64,000 bases of DNA from positions 124,001-188,000 of the forward strand of contig AP025252.1 of NCBI GenBank assembly GCA_016865505.2, in the 5' to 3' direction. This document shows positions 57,120 to 64,000 of the stretch, piece by piece. The translations under genes and the position numbers were made by a program. Under the pieces are notes generated by a model. That model saw only the letters and a list, made by a program, of their open reading frames with translations, was not told where the DNA came from and did no database searches. Origin of the DNA: Bryobacterales bacterium F-183. Lineage in GTDB: Bacteria > Acidobacteriota > Terriglobia > Bryobacterales > Bryobacteraceae. How positions within the stretch are numbered: the first letter of the stretch is position 1; every line of letters begins with the position of its first letter.

Positions 57120-59648
57120 ATGGCGTCGGCCGGGCAGATGCAGCATCCGGTGGGGAGTGACCAGTTTCGTCCCCTCTATCATCTGCTGTCCGCGCTGAGT
57201 CGCTCTTCCACACTCAAAGAAGTAATCGATACGGGGTTGTCCACGCTGCTGGAGGCTATGCCTGCCGATGGCGCGGCGATTTACCTGGAAGAGAATCGAC
57301 GGCTGCAGTTGTATGCCGCGAGGTCGGCACCCTGCCGCTGGGTGAACTGGGCGTCGCAAGAGGGTCCCTTTGCGGCTGGCGAGACGCTGGCAGGTCCGAT
57401 GGTACGGCTGTGCGATGGCCGTAGCGCAGGTGACCTGGAAGGCTTGGCGCGGGCTGTATTTCTCCCCTTAGAGCTGGATCATGGCGTGTTTGGGCAGTGT
57501 GTCCTGTTCTTTCGTCATGCGCAGAAGGTAGCGAACGAAGAAAGCGGCATTGGACTGGTGATGGCGGTGTGCGCCCACCTGGCCCTGGCGATTGAGCATC
57601 AGAGGGCCGAGGCGGAGCGCCAACGGGTAGAACACCGGCTGCAGGCCATCCTCGAAAACTCGACCGCAGTGATCTTTATGAAGGATCGGGGCGGGCGGTA
57701 TCTGATGGCGAACCGGCGATTCGAGCAACTGTTCGGGGTGGGCCCGGAGCAGGTGGTCGGGCTGACGGACCACGACATCTTTCCTCAAGAATTGGCAGAT
57801 ACGCTGCGGCAGAACGACCTGATGGTCCTTGAGCAGGGGAAGTCTCTGGCGATCGAAGAGACGGTGCCGGACGACGACGGCGGCAAGACGTATCTGTCGG
57901 TGAAGTTTCCTTTGCGAGATCCCGACGGCACGATTTCGGCCGTGTGTGGGATTGCCACCGACATCACCGAACGCAAGCAGTTGGAACTGGCACAACGCCG
58001 GCTGGCGGCGATTGTGGCGGATTCGGCCGATGCGGTGATCAGCAAAGACCTGAACGGTATCGTGACGAGTTGGAACGCGGCGGCAGAGCGGCTGTTCGGG
58101 TACACGGCGGAAGAGATGGTCGGAAACCCGATCGGGGTGTTGAGTCCACCGGATCGCCCGGATGAGATGCCGGGAATTCTTCGCAAGATTCAGACGGGGG
58201 AACGGCTTTCCGCATTCCGGACGCAGAGGCGGCGGAAGGACGGAACGCTGGCGGATATTTCGCTCTCGGTATCGCCGCTGCGCGATGCGAGCGGGCGGAT
58301 TATCGGAGCGTCGAAGATCGCGCGGGACATCAGCCGGGAAAGGGCTGTAGAACGCGAGCGCGAAGAGTTGCTGAAGCGCGAGCAGGAAGCGCGCAAGACC
58401 GCGGAGTTGCTGAATAGCATCGCGCCCGTGCTGGCGAAAGAACTGGACGAAGAAAAGCTGGTGCAGGCGGCGACGGACATCGCGACCCAGTTGATTGGCG
58501 CGGAGTTTGGGGCGTTCTTCCGGAATACCAAAGGCAAAGACGGCGAGGCGCTGCTGCTGTACACGCTGTCGGGCGTGGACAAGAAGCTGTTTGAAGGGTT
58601 CCCGATGCCAAGGTCGACGAAGCTGTTTGGGCCGATCTTTCGCGGAGAGCCGCCGATTCGCAGCGACGATATCACCAAAGACATCCGGCATGCGAAGAAT
58701 CCGCCGTACAACGGTACGCCGCCGGGGCATCTGCCGGTGCGGAGCTACCTGGCGGTGCCTGTCGTAACACGGCAGGGAGAATCGCTGGGCGGACTGTTGT
58801 TTGCTCACTCCGAGACGGGGCGCTTTACGGAAGCGCACGAAACCATCATTAGCGGGATTGCGGCGCAGACGGCCAACGCGATGGATAACGCGCGGCTGTT
58901 TGAGCAGGCAAAGCAGGCGCAGGAGGATCTGCGACGGTCCAACGAGGAGTTGCGGCGCGCCAATCGCGACCTGGAGCTGTTTGCGTACTCGGCGTCGCAC
59001 GATTTGCGGGAGCCGATGCGAACGATCGCATTGTCTGCGCAACTGATTGAGCGGGATGCCACGGCGCCATTATCTCCGCGTTCCGCCTCTTTTCTTGCGA
59101 ATATTTTGAACGCTTCCACGCGTATGAATACGTTGGTGGATGATTTGTTGTCGTACCTGAAGGCTTCGAAGCCCGAAGAGGGGACGCTGCCGAGCGTAAA
59201 TGCAGAGGTGGTGCTTGCGGGTGTACTTGAGACCTTGGGAGCGGCGATGCGGGAGTCTGGCGCGACGGTAACCCATGGCGCTCTCCCCGATGCCGTTGCG
59301 ATCCACGAAAGCAGGCTGTCACAAGTTTTCCAGAATCTGATCGCCAACGGCATTAAGTACCGCGGTTCAGCCGCGCCGGTGATTCACGTCACCTGCGAGG
59401 AGGAATCGCCCGGATGGTACACGTTCAGCGTGACCGATAATGGAGTAGGAATCGAACCTCAATATGCGGAGCGGATTTTCGAGCTTTTCAAACGCCTACA
59501 TAGCAGGGAACAGTATCCCGGCAGCGGCATTGGCCTCCCCATCTCCCGCCGCGTTATCGAACAATACGGCGGCCGTTTATGGCTACAGTACTCTGTCCCT
59601 GGCGCAGGATCCACCTTCTGCTTTACCGTCCCGCGGCAAGCGGGCTGA
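57120..59648 (+). CDS. multidomain sensor histidine kinase (GAF-PAS-PAS-GAF-HisKA-HATPase)
   Basis: The 842-residue cytoplasmic protein has a GAF at about 20-165, PAS domains at about 175-300 (GRYLMANRRFEQLFGVGPEQ) and 305-425 (SWNAAAERLFGYTAEEMVG), a second GAF at about 440-605, a HisKA with LFAYSASHDLREPMRTIA, and a HATPase with QNLIANGIKYRG, VTDNGVGIEP and GSGIGLPISRRVIEQ. The SASHDLREP type belongs to bacteriophytochrome-like kinases, but a chromophore Cys is not evident. A response regulator follows in another frame. Confidence 0.9.
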   Translation: MASAGQMQHPVGSDQFRPLYHLLSALSRSSTLKEVIDTGLSTLLEAMPADGAAIYLEENRRLQLYAARSAPCRWVNWASQEGPFAAGETLAGPMVRLCDGRSAGDLEGLARAVFLPLELDHGVFGQCVLFFRHAQKVANEESGIGLVMAVCAHLALAIEHQRAEAERQRVEHRLQAILENSTAVIFMKDRGGRYLMANRRFEQLFGVGPEQVVGLTDHDIFPQELADTLRQNDLMVLEQGKSLAIEETVPDDDGGKTYLSVKFPLRDPDGTISAVCGIATDITERKQLELAQRRLAAIVADSADAVISKDLNGIVTSWNAAAERLFGYTAEEMVGNPIGVLSPPDRPDEMPGILRKIQTGERLSAFRTQRRRKDGTLADISLSVSPLRDASGRIIGASKIARDISRERAVEREREELLKREQEARKTAELLNSIAPVLAKELDEEKLVQAATDIATQLIGAEFGAFFRNTKGKDGEALLLYTLSGVDKKLFEGFPMPRSTKLFGPIFRGEPPIRSDDITKDIRHAKNPPYNGTPPGHLPVRSYLAVPVVTRQGESLGGLLFAHSETGRFTEAHETIISGIAAQTANAMDNARLFEQAKQAQEDLRRSNEELRRANRDLELFAYSASHDLREPMRTIALSAQLIERDATAPLSPRSASFLANILNASTRMNTLVDDLLSYLKASKPEEGTLPSVNAEVVLAGVLETLGAAMRESGATVTHGALPDAVAIHESRLSQVFQNLIANGIKYRGSAAPVIHVTCEEESPGWYTFSVTDNGVGIEPQYAERIFELFKRLHSREQYPGSGIGLPISRRVIEQYGGRLWLQYSVPGAGSTFCFTVPRQAG

Positions 59649-59673
59649 AGGTGAATCAGAACCCGAAGCGGAG

Positions 59674-60114
59674 TTGGAGAATCCGGCACCGCAGTTGGGC
59701 CGTACGCGGCTGAAGGTTCTGATGGTGGAAGACAACGCGACGGATGCGTTTGTCCTGCAGGAAGTGATTACCGAGATGGGGCTCGATGCGGAAGTCGAGA
59801 TCGTGATGAATGGCGACGAGGCGCTGCGCTATATCGATCGCGCGGGCGACTGTCCGGCGTTGATTCTGCTGGACCTGAATCTGCCGAAGGTGTCGGGCTT
59901 TGAGGTGCTGAAGCGTCTGCGGGCGTCCGACAAGTGCGGGCGTACGCCGGTGATTGTGGTGTCGTCATCGGCAGCGAAGTCCGACAAGGATGCGTCCAAA
60001 GAGCTTGGGGCCAACGCGTACTTTCAGAAGCCGATCACACTGTCCGAATTTCTGAACCTGCGACCGGTGATTGAGAAAGTACTCGCTGACCCCAAAACGG
60101 ATTTCAACGACTAG
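59674..60114 (+). CDS. response regulator (Rcp1-like, receiver only)
   Basis: The receiver is clear: LKVLMVEDNATDAFVLQEVI with the acidic pair, ILLDLNLPKVSGFEVLKRL with the phosphoacceptor Asp, VIVVSSSAAKSD with the Ser/Thr, and YFQKPITLSEFL with Lys. The only ATG in frame (59722) would cut off the first strand, so the start is uncertain; TTG 59674 is the best upstream choice and gives 146 residues. The frame is open far into the kinase gene without an obvious start. It should be phosphorylated by that kinase. The stop overlaps the convergent PruA gene by four bases (CTAG). Confidence 0.8.
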   Translation: MENPAPQLGRTRLKVLMVEDNATDAFVLQEVITEMGLDAEVEIVMNGDEALRYIDRAGDCPALILLDLNLPKVSGFEVLKRLRASDKCGRTPVIVVSSSAAKSDKDASKELGANAYFQKPITLSEFLNLRPVIEKVLADPKTDFND

Positions 60115-61667
60115 GCGATACGTTCGGCGATGGACTTGGGCTGCAGGAATTGCAGCAGGTAGTCCGGACCGCCGGCTTTGGAATCCGTACCCGACATGTT
60201 GAAGCCACCGAAGGGGTGAGCTCCCACCATGGCACCGGTACACTTGCGGTTGATGTACAGGTTGCCGACGAAGAACTCCTTTTTGGCCTTTTCGATCTTG
60301 GCCGGATTGTCGGTGTAGACGGCTCCGGTTAGACCGTACTCGGTGTCGTTGGCGAAGGCGATGGCTTCGTCAAAATCCTTGGCCTTGGTGACGGCGAGAA
60401 CGGGGCCAAAGATCTCTTCCTGAAATACGCGATGCTTGGGTTCGATGTCGGCGAGGACCGTCGGCTGGATGTAGTGTCCGTTGCCTTCGGCGGGGCCGCC
60501 ACCGATGAGCAGACGTCCTTCCTTCTTGCCGATTTCGATGTACTCAAGGATCGACTTTTTGGCGCTGGCGCTGACCACGGCACCCATGTAGTTCTCGAAC
60601 TTCTCCGAAGGACCTTGGGTGATGGTGGCTACGCGAGCCTTGAGTTTTTCCAGGAACTCATCGTAGATGGCTGCGTCGACGATGGCGCGGGAGCAGGCCG
60701 AGCACTTCTGTCCCTGATAGCCGAACGCCGACACGAAGACGCCTTCGACAGCTTTGTCGACGTTGGTTTCGCGGTCGACTACGATGGCGTCCTTGCCGCC
60801 CATTTCCGCGACGACGCGCTTGATCCAGATCTGGCCTTTGCGGGGCTTGGCGGCGAGTTCGTTGATGCGGAGGCCCACTTCTTTAGATCCCGTGAAGGAG
60901 ACGAAGCGGGTCTTGGGGTGTTCGACCAGAAGGTCGCCGATGACGTTGCCGGAGCCGGGGCAGAAGGAGAAGGCCTTGAGCGGGAAGCCGGCTTCAATGA
61001 GTACATCGATGAACTTGGCGGCGATGGCCGGGGTTTCGCTGGACGGCTTGATGACCACGGTGTTGCCCGCGACGAGTGCGGCGATGGCCATTCCGGCGAG
61101 GATCGCGAAGGGGAAGTTCCATGGCGGAATGACGATGCCGGCACCGAGGGGCAGGTACACAAGCTGGCCTTTTTCGCCGGGCATCTGGACAAGCGGATCG
61201 GGCTTTGCGAGCTTTAGCATCAGGCGCGCGTAGTACTCGCAGAAGTCGACGGCTTCAGCCACTTCGGGTTCGGCTTCGGGCCAGGTCTTGCCAGCTTCGA
61301 GGACGAGCCAGGCGTTGAAGTCCATCTTGCGTTCGCGGATGATGGCAGCCACTTTCATGGCGAGTTCGGCGCGGTAGACGGGGTCGGTCTGGCTCCACTC
61401 GGTGAAGTACTCATGGGCCGACTCGATGGCTTTGGTCGCGAGTTCCGCGGAGGCCTTGGAGAAGGTACCGACGACTTCCGATACGTTTGAGGGATTGGTG
61501 GAGGTCAGCTTGTCGCTGGTCTTGATCCACTCGCCGCCGATCAGTAGGTCGTAATCCTTGCCGAGTTCGGCGCGGGCTTTGGCAAGAGAAACGGCTGCAG
61601 CGGCCTGTGCTTCGGGCTTTGTAAAGTCTGTGTAGGGTTCGTTGACAAATGGGGGGACGGCGGACAT
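60111..61667 (-). CDS. pruA: L-glutamate gamma-semialdehyde dehydrogenase (delta-1-pyrroline-5-carboxylate dehydrogenase)
   Basis: The 518-residue protein is an aldehyde dehydrogenase of the PruA/RocA branch: PPWNFPFAILAGMAIAALVA, VSFTGSKEVG, VAEMGGKDAIVVD with the catalytic Glu, and GQKCSACS with the nucleophilic Cys. It oxidises glutamate semialdehyde to glutamate with NAD+, the last step of proline breakdown. PutA-type fusion is absent; it is a stand-alone enzyme, and a proline dehydrogenase is not in this window. The YtxH gene ends one base before its start. Confidence 0.92.
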   Translation of the reverse strand: MSAVPPFVNEPYTDFTKPEAQAAAAVSLAKARAELGKDYDLLIGGEWIKTSDKLTSTNPSNVSEVVGTFSKASAELATKAIESAHEYFTEWSQTDPVYRAELAMKVAAIIRERKMDFNAWLVLEAGKTWPEAEPEVAEAVDFCEYYARLMLKLAKPDPLVQMPGEKGQLVYLPLGAGIVIPPWNFPFAILAGMAIAALVAGNTVVIKPSSETPAIAAKFIDVLIEAGFPLKAFSFCPGSGNVIGDLLVEHPKTRFVSFTGSKEVGLRINELAAKPRKGQIWIKRVVAEMGGKDAIVVDRETNVDKAVEGVFVSAFGYQGQKCSACSRAIVDAAIYDEFLEKLKARVATITQGPSEKFENYMGAVVSASAKKSILEYIEIGKKEGRLLIGGGPAEGNGHYIQPTVLADIEPKHRVFQEEIFGPVLAVTKAKDFDEAIAFANDTEYGLTGAVYTDNPAKIEKAKKEFFVGNLYINRKCTGAMVGAHPFGGFNMSGTDSKAGGPDYLLQFLQPKSIAERIA

Positions 61668-61970
61668 TTAAGCGTGCTCCTCCATCTCGTCGTCGGAGTA
61701 CTCGGCGTCGTCGATGAGCTTTTTGCCGCGCTCGAACATGGCGCTGGCGTCGTCGGAGAGCTGGAGCCCGCGTTCGTAGAGCTGACGGCCCATCTCCGCG
61801 ATTTCCTTACCGGATTCGGCGATCTGGTCTGCGCCGCGGCGTGCGGCTTTGCGGATCTTGCGGCGAGTTTCGTCGCCCGATTGCGGAGCGTAGAGCAGCG
61901 CGATGGTAGCGCCGAGGGCGGCCCCGGCGAAAAACCAGAGAGCCTGGTCGCCTTGCGTTTTCTTAGCCAT
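61668..61970 (-). CDS. YtxH-like membrane-anchored small protein
   Basis: The 100-residue product has one hydrophobic segment (ALWFFAGAALGATIALLYAP) followed by GDETRRKIRKAARRGADQ and a long amphipathic helix ending in an acidic tail. This matches the YtxH-like family, found with stress and envelope genes. It ends directly before the start of pruA on the same strand, so cotranscription is likely. Confidence 0.82.
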   Translation of the reverse strand: MAKKTQGDQALWFFAGAALGATIALLYAPQSGDETRRKIRKAARRGADQIAESGKEIAEMGRQLYERGLQLSDDASAMFERGKKLIDDAEYSDDEMEEHA

Positions 61971-61996
61971 ATCTGACTTCGATTGTAGCTGTTACG

Positions 61997-63199
61997 ATGA
62001 AAGTTCACGCCGCTCGCGCGCCGATGCACACCGTTCAGATCAATCGTAAAGGCGCAAATCGCGTACATTCCGGCCATCCCTGGGTATTTGCAAGCGATGT
62101 AGAAGATCGCGGCGAGGCCCAGGCTGGGGATGCTGTGCGCGTGGTCGGTCCACGTCATGAGACGCTGGGGTCCGCCCACTATAGTTCGACATCGCAGATT
62201 ACACTTCGGATGCTTTCGACGGGTGCGCGGGCAGAAGAGGCGTCGCGCGAGTTTTTTGCGGAGCGGTTTGCCAAGGCTGCGGCGTTGCGCGAACTTGTGG
62301 TCCGCGATTCCGATGCGTACCGGCTGATTTCCAGCGAAGGCGATTTGCTGCCTGGGTTGATTGTCGACAAATACGGACCGTACTTTGTCGTTCAAACACT
62401 GAGCCAGGGCATGGATCGTGAACTAGCGACATTTGCACGGATTCTTGTGGATGAGTATGCGGCCGAAGGGATTGTGGCTCGCAACGATGCGGCGGTGCGT
62501 ACACATGAGTCGCTGGCGGTGGAAAAGAAGGTCGTGCATGGCGAGGTTCCGGATCGCGTACCGATGCGGATGAACGGGCTGACGATGTACGCGGACTTGC
62601 TGCATGGGCAGAAGACTGGTGTGTTTCTGGATCAGCGCGAGAACTATCCGGCGGCTGCGCGGTTCGCTAAGCCTGGTGGACGGGCGCTCGACTGCTTTAC
62701 ATCGACGGGCGGGTTCGCGCTGCATTTGTCCCGGATTTGCGAGCACGTGGAAGCCGTGGATTCTTCCGCGCTGGCGCTGGAAGTCGCGGCGGGGAATGCG
62801 AAGGCGAACGGCATCGAGAACATCGAGTGGAAGCAGGCCGATGTGTTTGAACTGCTGTCGGCGTACTCGAAAATGCGGACGAAGTTCGACACGATTGTGC
62901 TGGATCCTCCAGCGTTTGCAAAGTCGCGATCCGCGGTGCAGGGCGCGTTGCGCGGGTACAAGGACATCAACCTGCGGGCGCTGCGGTTGCTGGAGCCCGG
63001 CGGGATTTTGGTGACCTGTTCGTGTTCGCATCACATCAGCGAGGCGGATCTGCTGGGTGTCGCGGCGGAAGCGTCGCTCGATGCGGGGCGTACGCTGCGA
63101 GTGCTGGACCGGCGCATCCAATCGCAGGATCATCCGGTGTTGCTGACGGTTCCTGAGACGTTGTATTTGAAGTGCGTGATCCTGCAGGTGGTGGCATGA
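61997..63199 (+). CDS. class I rRNA methyltransferase with PUA domain (RlmI/RlmK-like)
   Basis: The 400-residue protein has a PUA-like N-terminal domain (about 12-90, with GHPWVFASDVEDRGEAQAG), a middle EEHUD-like region and a class I methyltransferase with LDCFTSTGGFALHLSR for S-adenosylmethionine, and VLDPPAFAKSR as the NPPY-like loop of C5-cytosine type enzymes. A Cys in VTCSCSHH follows. The closest known group methylates C1962 of 23S rRNA. ATG 61997 may be replaced by ATG 62024 (MHTVQINRKG). The next gene overlaps by ATGA. Confidence 0.88.
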   Translation: MKVHAARAPMHTVQINRKGANRVHSGHPWVFASDVEDRGEAQAGDAVRVVGPRHETLGSAHYSSTSQITLRMLSTGARAEEASREFFAERFAKAAALRELVVRDSDAYRLISSEGDLLPGLIVDKYGPYFVVQTLSQGMDRELATFARILVDEYAAEGIVARNDAAVRTHESLAVEKKVVHGEVPDRVPMRMNGLTMYADLLHGQKTGVFLDQRENYPAAARFAKPGGRALDCFTSTGGFALHLSRICEHVEAVDSSALALEVAAGNAKANGIENIEWKQADVFELLSAYSKMRTKFDTIVLDPPAFAKSRSAVQGALRGYKDINLRALRLLEPGGILVTCSCSHHISEADLLGVAAEASLDAGRTLRVLDRRIQSQDHPVLLTVPETLYLKCVILQVVA

Positions 63200-64000
63200 G
63201 GTACCTGCAGCGATACCTGCTGGAAACGATTTTGGTGACGTCGTCGGGGCTGGTGCTGCTGTACGCGTTTATACAACTGGTGCGTAGCGGGCGGTTGCGG
63301 AAGTGGACGGCGGCGCTGTTGCTTTTGGTGTGTAGCGGGCTGCTGGCGTTCGGACTGCTGATCAACGCGCACCGCGTAGAGGTACTGCTGCCTCCGACGT
63401 TCGGAACTGTGTATAAAGCACTGTATCTCGCCGCGATGGTGAATATTCTGGGCATTTTTCTGCTGTCCCGGATTTACGCCATTGGGCTGGGCAAGTGGCA
63501 GGAGCATTCCACCGAGCGGCGGAAGTTCTTGAAGGCGACATACGCGGCACCGGCGGCGGTGCTGGGGTACGGCGCGTTTATCGAGCGTGAACGGTTCCAA
63601 CTGCGCGAAGTGGATCTGCCGGTTGTTGGATTGCCGAAGGGGCTTGAGGGACTGAAGATCGCGCAGGTGACGGATGTCCACATTGGTGAGTTTTTGGACG
63701 AGCGGGACCTGGTTCGGGTGATCGATATGGTGAACGAGACTCGGCCTCACCTGGCGGTGATGACCGGAGATCTTGTGACGAAGTTCGGCGATCCCGTAGA
63801 TGCGTGCCTGCGGCAGTTGGCGCGGATCAAGTCCGATGCCGGGTTGTACGGCTGCATGGGGAACCATGAGATGTACGCGGACCTCGAAGAGTATGTCGAG
63901 TCCGAAGCTGCGCGGATGGGGATGCTGTTCCTGCGGAATCGTGCCAAGACGCTAATGTTTGGCGGTGACCTGCTGCACATCACTGGGGTCGATTATCAGA
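63196..64000 (+). CDS. membrane metallophosphoesterase (runs off window)
   Basis: ATG 63196 overlaps the previous stop (ATGA). Translation gives 268 codons to the edge. Residues 1-100 contain three or four hydrophobic segments (ILVTSSGLVLLYAFIQLV, AALLLLVCSGLLAFGLLI), then a Tat-like ERRKFLKATYAAPAAV, and a calcineurin-like domain with IAQVTDVHIGEF (DxH), MTGDLV and MGNHEMYAD. Such enzymes cleave phosphoester bonds with two metal ions, with the catalytic site facing the periplasm or cytoplasm depending on topology. The C-terminal His motifs lie outside the window. Confidence 0.88.
   Translation, partial: MRYLQRYLLETILVTSSGLVLLYAFIQLVRSGRLRKWTAALLLLVCSGLLAFGLLINAHRVEVLLPPTFGTVYKALYLAAMVNILGIFLLSRIYAIGLGKWQEHSTERRKFLKATYAAPAAVLGYGAFIERERFQLREVDLPVVGLPKGLEGLKIAQVTDVHIGEFLDERDLVRVIDMVNETRPHLAVMTGDLVTKFGDPVDACLRQLARIKSDAGLYGCMGNHEMYADLEEYVESEAARMGMLFLRNRAKTLMFGGDLLHITGVDYQ

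Noticed and set aside
57468-59042. 524-codon minus-strand frame inside the histidine kinase
   Set aside because: Antisense shadow of the kinase; no domain.
1-64000. CRISPR arrays, tRNA, rRNA, insertion sequences or prophage
   Set aside because: No regularly spaced repeats, cloverleaf-like sequence, transposase, integrase or phage structural gene was seen.

Overview
The window looks like a chromosomal segment of an Acidobacteriota bacterium close to the Solibacter/Bryobacter group. The reasons are the combination of families rather than any one gene: an NHL-propeller protein ending in the domain described as the Solibacter C-terminal domain, an acidobacterial-type VWFA secreted protein, a large Oar-like TonB receptor with an N-terminal carboxypeptidase-regulatory domain, an ECF sigma factor coupled to a TPR serine/threonine kinase, and many secreted enzymes with twin-arginine-like signals. 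Base composition is uniformly GC-rich. I see no phage, insertion sequence, CRISPR array, rRNA or tRNA, so this reads as core/housekeeping plus carbohydrate and signalling genes.

Layout. 1-389: start of an acyl-CoA synthetase leaving the window. 425-6149: carbohydrate block, with a divergent exported TIM-barrel gene and a translationally coupled operon TIM barrel / GH29 alpha-L-fucosidase / TIM barrel / enolase-superfamily enzyme. 6196-7989: GAF-degenerate GGDEF-EAL protein. 8002-12418: exported Gly/Asn-rich protein and the TonB-type receptor. 12419-12891: the only long gene-free stretch, holding a terminator, GGTGCC-type palindromic repeats and two tandem 15-bp palindromes. 12892-20808: NHL protein, short rlmH, small exported protein, ECF sigma factor and kinase. 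20811-25694: HDAC-like deacetylase overlapping a GNAT acetyltransferase, OFA-type MFS transporter, YihY/BrkB membrane protein, and a calpain-type cysteine protease with an exported small partner.

26212-31887: regulation. A FHA-GAF-SpoIIE phosphatase converges on a three-gene minus-strand operon: thioredoxin-fold lipoprotein-like protein, a response regulator fused to a cysteine-free thioredoxin-reductase-like flavoprotein, and a histidine kinase with an N-terminal cyclic-nucleotide-binding-like domain. I regard this operon as the best candidate for an undescribed system. 31934-39060: coiled-coil protein, exported alpha/beta hydrolase, three small unknowns, exported amidohydrolase, Nramp-related transporter with altered metal-site motifs, exported hydroxyacid dehydrogenase, VWFA protein. 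39094-47852: PIG-L deacetylase, fused AroD-AroE, amidase with a small leader protein, MiaE, CPBP protease, GHMP kinase, SPOR protein. 47918-54679: FmdE-like and DUF4198-like exported pair, ThiF/MoeB-type enzyme, a BamA-family protein with about seven POTRA units, an exported GNAT-like protein and a metzincin-like protein. 54798-64000: GntR/LacI-type regulator, HAD phosphatase with a small membrane protein, a large GAF/PAS histidine kinase followed by a response regulator, proline-catabolic PruA, YtxH protein, RlmI-type rRNA methyltransferase and a truncated metallophosphoesterase.

Coding is compact: many neighbours overlap by ATGA, and several convergent pairs share a 4-bp overlap of their stop codons. 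Product names rest on motif recognition by eye; no database search or structure prediction was run.
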